From NCBI GenBank assembly GCA_900290385.1, contig OMSV01000003.1, positions 417-7,343 of the forward strand: a stretch of 6,927 bases of DNA. The letters are read 5' to 3'. Origin of the DNA: Syntrophobacter sp. SbD2 (GTDB taxonomy: Bacteria > Desulfobacterota > Syntrophobacteria > Syntrophobacterales > Syntrophobacteraceae). Both the position numbers and the translations under genes were made by a program. The notes beneath the pieces were generated by a model. The model saw only the letters and a list, made by a program, of their open reading frames with translations, did not search any database and was not told where the DNA came from. Below are positions 1 through 5,979 of the stretch, one piece after another (positions within the stretch are counted from its first letter, which is position 1; every line of letters starts with the position of its first letter).

Positions 1-65
1 TTCTATCCTCAACAACAATCCCCGCCGATTCCACGGTAAAATCGCAACCTGGCGCGATGGAGGCG

Positions 66-130
66 CAGAGGCGTACCCTGAAGTGTGAAGGGTGAAGTTA
101 GGAGGGTAAACTTCCTGCTAAACGCCTCTG
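66..130. repeat. Inverted repeat enclosing a small hairpin
   Basis: The arms CAGAGGCGT (66-74) and ACGCCTCTG (122-130) are perfect 9-bp reverse complements. Between them lies a smaller hairpin, AGGAGG (100-105) with CTTCCT (111-116), containing one G-U pair and a 5-base loop. The two can nest as a stem with an inner stem-loop. There is no T run after it, so it is not a typical intrinsic terminator, and no target-site duplication is visible that would mark a transposable element. It could be a structured remnant or a regulatory hairpin of an upstream transcript. Confidence 0.45.
79..106 (+). repeat. Short degenerate heptad repeat (TGAAGNN)
   Basis: Three consecutive 7-bp units TGAAGTG, TGAAGGG and TGAAGTT occupy 79-99, followed by a degenerate unit AGGAGGG at 100-106. 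An inverted copy of TGAAGGG lies at 180-186. The array is short and could be chance on its own. It gains weight because the other gene-free stretch (6115-6159) also carries purine-rich heptads with the related core TGAGGNN. Confidence 0.4.
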
Positions 131-240
131 GTCATAGACAGGCCATGGAAAGCGTAGAGAAAGGACCAGATTATTTTCCCCCTTCACTCTTTACCGGGTC
201 TCATCTCCGCTCGAAATCCCGACGCGCTAAGGCAGAATAG

Positions 241-269
241 TTGACAGGTTCTTTCCAAGCGTTAATAAT
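241..269 (+). promoter_or_regulatory. Sigma-70-type promoter for the operon
   Basis: A perfect -35 box TTGACA lies at 241-246 and a -10 box AATAAT (five of six consensus bases) at 264-269, separated by exactly 17 bp. Transcription would begin near 276, leaving a leader of about 70 bases before the first gene. No other promoter of similar quality was seen before the later genes, which fits a single transcript for the tightly packed operon. The match is sequence-based only. Confidence 0.7.
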
Positions 270-302
270 AGCTCTGCAAACTGGGAATGCTTCTTTTTGC
301 GC

Positions 303-346
303 CAGGCACTTGGTGCTGATCAGCCCCTCATTAAGGCCGTGGCCTC
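303..346 (+). promoter_or_regulatory. Leader hairpins and weak ribosome binding site
   Basis: The predicted leader has a hairpin GCAC (306-309), loop TTG, GTGC (313-316). A second inverted repeat AGGCC-GT-GGCCT spans 334-345. The only Shine-Dalgarno-like bases before the ATG at 347 are AAGG at 333-336, about 10 bases upstream, and they lie largely inside the second repeat. Translation of the first gene may therefore be weak or depend on structure. This is inference from a short signal. Confidence 0.35.
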
Positions 347-1693
347 ATGAATACTAAAATAAGTAAGACCTACATTACTGAGTGCTTCGGCGATATGGCC
401 GCTCCAGATGGTTATGCGGCCATCGGGAAGATGCGCGAGCGCCTGGAAAACCTAAAGGAATGCTTTAGGGTATCGGGTCTTATCAATTCAAGCCTGCAAC
501 TCGATGAGGTGCTCGAAAACATCATGACGACCTCGCGCTCGATTCTTGGAGCCGATGCGTGCAGTCTCATGCTTGTTGACGAAAAGAGTGACGAGCTGGT
601 TTTTGAAGTGGCGCAGGGGCCGGTTGCTGATATGCTAAAGGGAGGTTTGCGAATCAGAAGGGGGCAGGGGATAGCCGGCAGTGTCCACGATAGCGGTGAG
701 CCGCTCTTGATCGAAAACGCTTACGAGGATGCCAGATTCAACCGGGAATTCGACCGCATGACCGGATACCGCACGCAAACAATCCTGTGCGTACCTCTCA
801 AGATCAAGGAAAGAGTGATAGGCGTATCACAGGTAATAAACAAGCTTGACGGCTCGAATTTCAACGAGGAAGACAAGGAAACGCTCAGTCTCCTGTGCGC
901 CCACGCCGCCATTGCGGTCGAAAATGCGCGTCTGCACCATGAAATTCTCCGCAGCCAGCAGATCGAACAGGACATGGCGTTTGCGACCAGCATTCAGTTG
1001 AGTTTTTTGCCCCAGGAAATGCCGAAGATCGAAGGGTTGAGGTTCAGCGCTCATTACCAGCCTGCCCGGGAGATCGGAGGAGATTTTTACGATTTCATAC
1101 CTCTGGATGAGGATCGCATCGGTATTCTCATCGGCGATGTTTCTGGAAAAGGTGTGGCCTCCGCCCTCTTTATGGCCAGGTTTACCACCGCTTTCCGCGT
1201 CCTGGCCATTCGCGAACAGGACCCGGAGAGGCTTATGCGCAAGGCAAACGAGATTGTATGCGCTCAGAGCTGCCGGGGGATGTTTGTAACTTTGCTCTAT
1301 ATGGTGCTCAAAAAAAACTGCGGCGATGTAGTTTATGTGAACGCAGGACACCTTCCGCCTATAATCTGGAACGGCCCCGAGGGTAGATATGCTACTTTGC
1401 GCGGAATCGGGGGGCCTCCGATAGGGATAGTGCCCGATCAACATTACCCCTGTGCAGGAATGTCACTAAATCCCGGCGACTGTATCCTTTTGTCCACCGA
1501 TGGGCTAATCGAGGCCAAAAACGACAAAGGGGAACTGTTCGGATGGGAGAGAATCGAAAGCTGTCTGAGCGCGGGAGACTCGGAAGTCGAGTCCGCTAAA
1601 TCCCGCATATCTTTTGCCCTGTCTCAGTTTGTCGGGGAGTGCCCCCAGGCTGATGACATCACACTGGTGCTGGCTGGATTCGAGGAGAAATAA
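347..1693 (+). CDS. GAF domain + SpoIIE/PP2C serine phosphatase (RsbU-like)
   Basis: 448 aa. It is expected to remove phosphate from a serine of the partner STAS protein in a cytoplasmic partner-switching relay. A GAF sensor domain spans about residues 48-195, followed by a helical linker (about 196-228) and the phosphatase domain (about 229-445). Phosphatase motifs are GGDFYDF (244-250), GDVSGKG (263-269), NAGHLPP (332-338), STDGLIEA (383-390) and DDITLV (436-441). The acidic metal ligands D246, D264, D385 and D436/D437 are present, so it looks active. There are no membrane segments, so the GAF domain senses a cytoplasmic signal; its ligand is unknown. The first 35 residues match no domain I recognise. 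ATG at 347 is the first usable start, with only a weak AAGG upstream; Met17 or Met29 are alternatives. It is the first gene after the promoter and ends directly against the kinase gene, its likely partner. Confidence 0.9.
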   Translation: MNTKISKTYITECFGDMAAPDGYAAIGKMRERLENLKECFRVSGLINSSLQLDEVLENIMTTSRSILGADACSLMLVDEKSDELVFEVAQGPVADMLKGGLRIRRGQGIAGSVHDSGEPLLIENAYEDARFNREFDRMTGYRTQTILCVPLKIKERVIGVSQVINKLDGSNFNEEDKETLSLLCAHAAIAVENARLHHEILRSQQIEQDMAFATSIQLSFLPQEMPKIEGLRFSAHYQPAREIGGDFYDFIPLDEDRIGILIGDVSGKGVASALFMARFTTAFRVLAIREQDPERLMRKANEIVCAQSCRGMFVTLLYMVLKKNCGDVVYVNAGHLPPIIWNGPEGRYATLRGIGGPPIGIVPDQHYPCAGMSLNPGDCILLSTDGLIEAKNDKGELFGWERIESCLSAGDSEVESAKSRISFALSQFVGECPQADDITLVLAGFEEK

Positions 1694-2137
1694 TTGGCGT
1701 TCGCGAGTTTTAAAGGCTCCGTTATGCTCGACGTTCCGGCTGATCCGCCTGCCATGTTCATCGTGAGGGAGCTCGTGGGCAGTATATCGTCAAGAATCGG
1801 CTTTGAGGACGAAGAGACCGACAAACTGGTCCTTGCGGTGGACGAAGCCTGCACGAATGTGATCCGGCACGCCTATAAGAACAGCAACGATAAAAGAATC
1901 GTCATTACTTTCACCCTCAGCATGGACCGTTTTGAAATAATGATTAGAGATTTCGGGACCGGCGCCGACCCGTCGACATTCCAGGGGCGTGATTTAGAGC
2001 AAATTCGTCCCGGAGGACTTGGAACCCATTTCATCAAATCGGCGGTGGACAAGATAGAATACGATACGCCGCCCGGCGGCGGCATGCTGCTCAAAATGAC
2101 AAAATTTGTGCCGGGACAGGAGAAAACGCAAAATTGA
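1694..2137 (+). CDS. GHKL serine kinase / anti-sigma-type regulator (RsbW/SpoIIAB-like)
   Basis: 147 aa, the usual size for RsbW/SpoIIAB-type proteins. Such kinases phosphorylate a STAS partner and otherwise bind an alternative target, classically a sigma factor. The ATP-binding motifs are intact: an N-box DEACTNVIRHAY (50-61) with probable catalytic E51 and Mg-binding N55, a G1 box RDFGTG (85-90), and a G2 box GGLGTHF (107-113). The protein is soluble. The start is TTG at 1694, directly after the phosphatase stop codon (TAA 1691-1693), with GAGGAG at 1682-1687 as ribosome binding site inside the previous gene. The in-frame ATG at 1724 has no better site and would remove the first beta strand. 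The zero-base junction implies translational coupling. No sigma factor gene is in the window, so its target is open: a distant sigma factor, or only the adjacent STAS protein. Confidence 0.87.
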   Translation: MAFASFKGSVMLDVPADPPAMFIVRELVGSISSRIGFEDEETDKLVLAVDEACTNVIRHAYKNSNDKRIVITFTLSMDRFEIMIRDFGTGADPSTFQGRDLEQIRPGGLGTHFIKSAVDKIEYDTPPGGGMLLKMTKFVPGQEKTQN

Positions 2138-2478
2138 AAATACAGACCGATGAAAGAAAACCAGGAGTATTCGTCGTCTCCCTCGCAGGAGACCTCGACA
2201 TGAGTTCCTCGCCGCAGGTCAGGAACGTTCTGTTGCCCATCTTCCGGAAAAAAGCGTCACACATAGTGGTGGACCTCACTGATGTTCCATATATAGACAG
2301 TTCAGGGATAGCCACTTTCGTCGAAGCGCTCCAGCTTTCGCGCAAGGACAAGGTCAGGTTTTCCCTGGCCGGTGCATGTCGAAGGGTCGAATCGATTTTT
2401 GATCTCGCTTACCTTAAAAATATTTTTGAAATGGCGCCGGACGCAAACCGGTTGATCTATGGAGAACAAGGCAAGTGA
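2134..2478 (+). CDS. STAS-domain anti-anti-sigma-type switch protein (RsbV/SpoIIAA/MlaB-like)
   Basis: 114 aa, a single STAS domain (about 5-105). The signature VPYIDSSGIATFVEAL (51-66) holds the DSSG loop. By analogy to SpoIIAA, the second serine (S57) is the residue a GHKL kinase phosphorylates and a SpoIIE phosphatase restores. The start is TTG at 2134, overlapping the kinase stop as TTGA, with AGGAG at 2118-2122 eleven bases upstream. It sits between the kinase/phosphatase pair and mlaE, so two roles are possible: partner-switch antagonist, or the MlaB-type subunit that binds the MlaF ATPase. Both could be true. E. coli MlaB is also a small single-STAS protein, but its gene lies at the end of the mla operon; here it lies before mlaE. 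Family assignment is firm, the target is inference. Confidence 0.88.
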   Translation: MKIQTDERKPGVFVVSLAGDLDMSSSPQVRNVLLPIFRKKASHIVVDLTDVPYIDSSGIATFVEALQLSRKDKVRFSLAGACRRVESIFDLAYLKNIFEMAPDANRLIYGEQGK

Positions 2479-3269
2479 GCTTAGCGGCCGCGCGTTCCGA
2501 GAGCAGGATAATCTTTTTCCTGAGACACATTACCAGCATTTCCTGTTTTTTCAAAGACACTATGAAATGGACGCTGGTAAAACCCTTTCAGGGAAAGCCG
2601 CTTAGATTCAGGGCCGCCATCACCCAGATGGATGAGGTAGGGGTTAAGTCGATTCCCATAATGGGGCTCGTCTCATTTGTAATCGGGATCATCATGGTGC
2701 TCCAGACCGCATATCAACTGGAAAAATTCGGGGCCATAAATTATGCGGCAGGCCTGGCTGCCGTCGCGCTTACCCGTGAGATGGCCCCGCTTCTTACGGC
2801 GATAGTTCTGGCCGGCCGGGTCAGCGCGGCATTTACGGCGGAGCTGGGCACGATGCTGGTCACCGAGGAGATCATGGCCCTGGAGGTCATGGCCATATCT
2901 CCCATTGCCTACCTTGTGGTTCCCCGCTTCATCGCCATGATTGTCATGCTCCCGTGCCTGACCGTGCTTGCCGACGCTATCGGAATTATCGGCGGCTACT
3001 CTGTGGGAACGCTTGCAATCGGCATCAGGTCTGCGCTCTATATTCAGAATACGGTCGACGCTCTACTGATGAAGGACATCATGAGCGGGCTGGTGAAAAG
3101 CGTAGTCTTTGCCGTGATTATAGCCATGGTCGGCTGCTATATGGCGTTCGTAGTAAGGGGGGGCGCTGAAGGGGTCGGCAAGGCAACCATGATTTCCGTC
3201 GTCACCTCGCTTATCAGTATAATCCTTGCCGACTGCCTTTTTACGGCAATCTTTTATCTTTTTTTGTAA
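2475..3269 (+). CDS. mlaE: MlaE-family ABC transporter permease
   Basis: 264 aa, close to the usual size of about 260 for MlaE. It is the inner-membrane permease of the MCE-type phospholipid transporter that works with MlaF and MlaD to maintain outer-membrane lipid asymmetry. An N-terminal amphipathic stretch (about 10-45) is followed by hydrophobic segments near 60-80, 90-115, 145-182, 205-228 and 240-264. The conserved cytoplasmic segment AGRVSAAFTAELGTM (113-127) followed by VTEEIMALEVM is typical of the family, as is RGGAEGVGKAT (228-238) before the last helix. The start is GTG at 2475, overlapping the STAS stop as GTGA; GGAG at 2461-2464 is ten bases upstream. The four-base overlap argues for coupled translation and matched amounts with the STAS protein. 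Confidence 0.93.
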   Translation: MSLAAARSESRIIFFLRHITSISCFFKDTMKWTLVKPFQGKPLRFRAAITQMDEVGVKSIPIMGLVSFVIGIIMVLQTAYQLEKFGAINYAAGLAAVALTREMAPLLTAIVLAGRVSAAFTAELGTMLVTEEIMALEVMAISPIAYLVVPRFIAMIVMLPCLTVLADAIGIIGGYSVGTLAIGIRSALYIQNTVDALLMKDIMSGLVKSVVFAVIIAMVGCYMAFVVRGGAEGVGKATMISVVTSLISIILADCLFTAIFYLFL

Positions 3270-3297
3270 AGGCGTGCTCTTAGTGATCATCCCGCGG

Positions 3298-3313
3298 TCG
3301 CCACGATTGGCGA
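3298..3313 (+). promoter_or_regulatory. Hairpin in the mlaE-mlaF spacer
   Basis: TCGCCA (3298-3303), loop CGAT, TGGCGA (3308-3313) form a perfect 6-bp stem, extendable by a G-U pair at 3297/3314. It lies in the longest gap inside the operon (67 bases with mlaF starting at 3337). No T run follows, so it does not look like an intrinsic terminator. Its 3' arm covers the first base of the alternative ATG at 3313 and it stands just before the AAAGGGG ribosome binding site. It could stabilise RNA ends or tune mlaF translation; this is inference. Confidence 0.4.
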
Positions 3314-3336
3314 TGAGTAAAGGGGTTTTGTCCTGC

Positions 3337-4134
3337 ATGACCGAAGCGCTGATAGAAGTAAAAAACCTTATCAAGAGCTTCGATGGAAGAATGGTGTTGG
3401 ACGGGATAAATCTTGCCGTGGAGCGGGGCAGCGTATTCGCCATAATGGGCGGGAGCGGCTGCGGCAAGACTACTCTGCTTCGGCATCTGATAGGAGTTGT
3501 GCGTCCTGACAGCGGTCAAATCTTGGTCGGGGGACAGGATATCACCCTGTTTGACGAAAACCTAATGGACGGGTATCGCAGACGATTTGGAATGCTGTTC
3601 CAGATGGGCGCGCTGTTGAACTCTCTTAGCGTTCACGACAATATTGCGCTTCCGCTCCGGGAGCACACGGAACTGGACGAAAAAATCATCGGCGTGATTG
3701 TCAAAATGAAACTGGAATTAGTCGGGCTTCGTGATTTCGAACACCTTAAGCCTGCCCAGCTCAGCGGCGGAATGCAAAAAAGGGTAGCTCTTGCGCGCGC
3801 CCTTGCTCTCGACCCCGAAATCGTCTTTTACGACGAACCTACCTCGGGGCTCGATCCGGTGGTGACCGGGGTTATCAGCCAGCTTATTGTCGATGTGAGC
3901 AAACGAATGGGGATCACATCGGTGGTGGTCACTCACGATATCGGCAGCGCCTTCAAAATAGCCGACAAAATGGTAGTTCTGTTTCGGGGAAAGGTCGTCG
4001 CCCAGGGTACGCCCAAAGACATACAGCAGTCCACCGATCCGCTGGTTCAGCAGTTCATCCATGGAAGTCCCGACGGCCCTATTCCGCTTCGCCAGTCCAG
4101 TAAGGATTACCTCGAGGATTTGATGGACATGTAA
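3337..4134 (+). CDS. mlaF: MlaF-family ABC transporter ATPase
   Basis: 265 aa from the chosen start, matching the roughly 270 aa of E. coli MlaF. It hydrolyses ATP in the cytoplasm to drive lipid movement through MlaE. Motifs (numbered from ATG 3337): Walker A GGSGCGKT (38-45), Q-loop Q89 in MLFQMGAL, signature LSGGMQKR (142-149), Walker B IVFYDEP (162-168), D-loop SGLD (170-173) and H-loop H200 in VVTHD. The C-terminal FIHGSPDGPIPL (240-251) resembles the tail typical of MlaF proteins. The frame is open back to an ATG at 3226 inside mlaE, but that would add residues encoded by the mlaE end. ATG 3337 places the first strand correctly (TEALIEVKNL) and has AAAGGGG at 3319-3325; ATG 3313 and GTG 3283 are weaker alternatives. 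All catalytic residues are present. E. coli MlaF is regulated by the STAS protein MlaB; a STAS gene is two genes upstream. Confidence 0.93.
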   Translation: MTEALIEVKNLIKSFDGRMVLDGINLAVERGSVFAIMGGSGCGKTTLLRHLIGVVRPDSGQILVGGQDITLFDENLMDGYRRRFGMLFQMGALLNSLSVHDNIALPLREHTELDEKIIGVIVKMKLELVGLRDFEHLKPAQLSGGMQKRVALARALALDPEIVFYDEPTSGLDPVVTGVISQLIVDVSKRMGITSVVVTHDIGSAFKIADKMVVLFRGKVVAQGTPKDIQQSTDPLVQQFIHGSPDGPIPLRQSSKDYLEDLMDM

Positions 4135-4152
4135 TAGGAGAGAGATACTTAA

Positions 4153-5127
4153 ATGCAAGTTTTACGGTCGGATATAAAAGTCGGGTTGCTGGTTGTTATC
4201 TCGTTCATTATTCTGGTGATCGGGATATTTGTCGTGAGCGATGTCCGATCCCTGTGGGATAAAAAGAAAACGTTGGTTATCCTGTTCCCGTATGCGGATG
4301 GAATAACCGCCGGGTCGCCTGTCTGGTACGCCGGATTTGAAGTGGGCGGGGTAAAAGACATACGTATAGCCTCTGGAGTTTCTGACCGTATTGCGATCAC
4401 GGTGAGGATTTCCCCGGATGCTCGAGTGAAGAAGGATTCCCGTGCCGAAATCAGAAGCCTCGGGATGATGGGGGCAAAATACGTGGAGATAAGCCCAGGA
4501 TCTCCTGAATCTCCCGAATTGGTGTCGGGCGATGTGCTTGAAGGCAAAAGCCCGGCTTCACTTTCCGAAATAATTGAAACCGGCGGGAAGGTAGCCGTGG
4601 GCCTGGTCGATCTGGTTAAGGAGGCGAAAGAGTTTGTTTTTGAGGTTCGCAACGAATACACGATAAAAGAAACGATCCAGAACGCAAACGCCCTGCTCGT
4701 TCAGGTCAAAGAGAATGTGGCTGATTTGGGACCGATAATGAAAGATATTAGACAGATGTCGGGGCAGGGCGGCAAAGAGCTTGTGTCATTAATAAGGGAG
4801 GTGCGCGACACCAATAGAGACGTGCAGAAAAGGCTCGCTGCGGTCGAGACCGAACTCACGAGGACACTGGGACAGGCGGGCCGTGGATTCTCGGAAGCTG
4901 AAGAGGCCGTAAAGGGGTTCCATTCGATCCTCGATTCCAACGAGGACAATATAGCCTCTATTATTTCGCACTTGAATGAAACCACTCGACACCTGGAAGC
5001 CTTGAGCGAGGACATCAGGCTCCATCCATGGAAAGTCGTATGGAAGGCTGACGGGGCGCTAGACTCTGCCTCCGATGCAGCACAGTGGAGGGAAAAAGGT
5101 AGGATTGGGCCATATGGGAAGAAATAA
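4153..5127 (+). CDS. mlaD: MlaD-like MCE-domain protein with extended helical tail
   Basis: 324 aa, much longer than E. coli MlaD (about 183 aa). It is the membrane-anchored, lipid-binding substrate protein of the transporter, with its bulk in the periplasm. A single N-terminal transmembrane helix (about 10-28) is followed by one MCE domain (about 39-117), seen in FPYADGITAGSPVWYAGFEVG (45-65, quoted in part: GSPVWYAGFEVG) and SLGMMGAKYVEISPG (102-116). Residues about 145-290 are charged and largely helical, with heptad-like spacing, followed by the HPWKVVWK motif (291-298) seen near the end of many proteobacterial MCE proteins. The start is ATG at 4153 with GGAGAGAG at 4137-4144. MlaD-type MCE proteins form hexamers, so the tails could bundle into a tube. 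The gene overlaps the lipoprotein gene by 14 bases. Confidence 0.9.
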   Translation: MQVLRSDIKVGLLVVISFIILVIGIFVVSDVRSLWDKKKTLVILFPYADGITAGSPVWYAGFEVGGVKDIRIASGVSDRIAITVRISPDARVKKDSRAEIRSLGMMGAKYVEISPGSPESPELVSGDVLEGKSPASLSEIIETGGKVAVGLVDLVKEAKEFVFEVRNEYTIKETIQNANALLVQVKENVADLGPIMKDIRQMSGQGGKELVSLIREVRDTNRDVQKRLAAVETELTRTLGQAGRGFSEAEEAVKGFHSILDSNEDNIASIISHLNETTRHLEALSEDIRLHPWKVVWKADGALDSASDAAQWREKGRIGPYGKK

Positions 5128-5962
5128 CATATTCATTTTGGCCTGTCTCATTGTTCTTTCGGCGTGCGCATCCGGAGGAACGGACCCTTACAACCGGGCC
5201 GTCGAAGATTACTGCATGGGGCGCCTGAGCGAATCCGTCGAATCCTACAAGCAGGCCATTATCCTCAATCCGTCCGACCCACGGCCTGAATTCAACTTGG
5301 CCGTGATTTACCAGGACCAGGGGAAACTTGAGGAAGCCGAGCGGCTTTACAGGACAATCCTGGAGCGTAATCCGGGGTTTGCGCCGGCGTGGTCCAATCT
5401 TGCATCCATCCAGGAAAAACGGGGACAGGCCGATGAGGCTGAAAAGTCCCACCGGCGGGCCCTGGAGGCTGATAGGGATGGTTGCGCGGCGGCAAGCCAG
5501 TTCGGCTATTTCCTGCTGAGGGCCCAACGCAGGGAGGAGGCGGCGGCGGTCTTCGAGCATTCCATAGAGAAGGATTCCCGTTGCGCAAACGGTTGGTTTG
5601 GCCTCGGGCTGGTTGCTGAGGCAAAGGGCGATCTGCGAACGGCCCTGCGGAGCTATGATAATGCCTTGATCTATAATCCATCCGATCTGGAAGCCTGCCG
5701 GCGCTCAGCCGAAATCATGATTTCCCAGGGTGAGAGGGGCCGTGCGGTGGGTCTTCTTCAAAAGGCGGCAAGCCTCGACCCGGCCAGGGGTGATATAAAC
5801 TTGCTTCTCGGCAAATTGCTCTTGGAGGAGGGAAAATTAAAAGATGCGGAAAAGACCCTTGAACTTGCCAGGAAGACCGGAGCGCCATTGGCCGAATGCG
5901 ACCGGGAACTGAGCATCGTCTACGGGAAACTCAGCGAGCAAGCCGACGCAAAAACCAGGTGA
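5114..5962 (+). CDS. TPR-repeat lipoprotein
   Basis: 282 aa. A short basic N-terminus (MGRNN) and hydrophobic stretch (6-17) end in the lipobox LSAC with Cys18 as the lipidated residue; the next residue is Ala, not Asp, which by the E. coli rule favours the outer membrane. About seven tetratricopeptide repeats follow, near 24-53, 55-87, 88-120, 121-154, 155-189, 190-223 and 224-256, shown by the recurring pattern of small and aromatic residues and NP-type turns. The frame extends back to 5075 inside mlaD, but ATG 5114 is chosen because it gives a normal signal peptide and has TAGGA at 5100-5104. TPRs bind proteins, so it may dock MlaD or other envelope partners; PilF/PilW-type pilus lipoproteins have a similar plan. 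Its role in lipid transport is inferred only from the operon. No MlaC gene is seen. Confidence 0.85.
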   Translation: MGRNNIFILACLIVLSACASGGTDPYNRAVEDYCMGRLSESVESYKQAIILNPSDPRPEFNLAVIYQDQGKLEEAERLYRTILERNPGFAPAWSNLASIQEKRGQADEAEKSHRRALEADRDGCAAASQFGYFLLRAQRREEAAAVFEHSIEKDSRCANGWFGLGLVAEAKGDLRTALRSYDNALIYNPSDLEACRRSAEIMISQGERGRAVGLLQKAASLDPARGDINLLLGKLLLEEGKLKDAEKTLELARKTGAPLAECDRELSIVYGKLSEQADAKTR

Positions 5963-5979
5963 GGTTTGACGGAGGAGAG

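Larger units (their letters stand above)
1..240. other. Gene-free leader region upstream of the operon
   Basis: No coding region can be supported here. All three plus-strand frames open at base 1 close by about position 95 (stops at 37-39, 86-88 and 93-95), so any upstream plus-strand gene could contribute at most its last residues. On the minus strand one frame is open from about 96 to the window edge, but its only usable start is a GTG near the edge, so it cannot be called. The stretch holds an inverted repeat (66-74 with 122-130), heptad-like repeats (79-106) and a second distant inverted match, GTGAAGGG at 85-92 with CCCTTCAC at 180-187. No tRNA, rRNA or recognised riboswitch was seen. 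Confidence 0.5.

Noticed and set aside
1..96. Minus-strand frame open to the window edge, reading plausibly as protein (IAPGCDFTVESAGIVVEDR)
   Set aside because: It has no ATG, and the only start is a GTG near the edge, about 40 bases in. Too short to support a divergent gene.
827..1444. Minus-strand open frame of 205 codons inside the phosphatase gene
   Set aside because: It lies opposite a clear GAF-SpoIIE coding region with all motifs in the plus frame, and its translation shows no domain.
5015..5560. Minus-strand open frame of 181 codons across mlaD and the lipoprotein gene
   Set aside because: It overlaps two well-supported plus-strand genes and shows no recognisable motif; a shadow frame.
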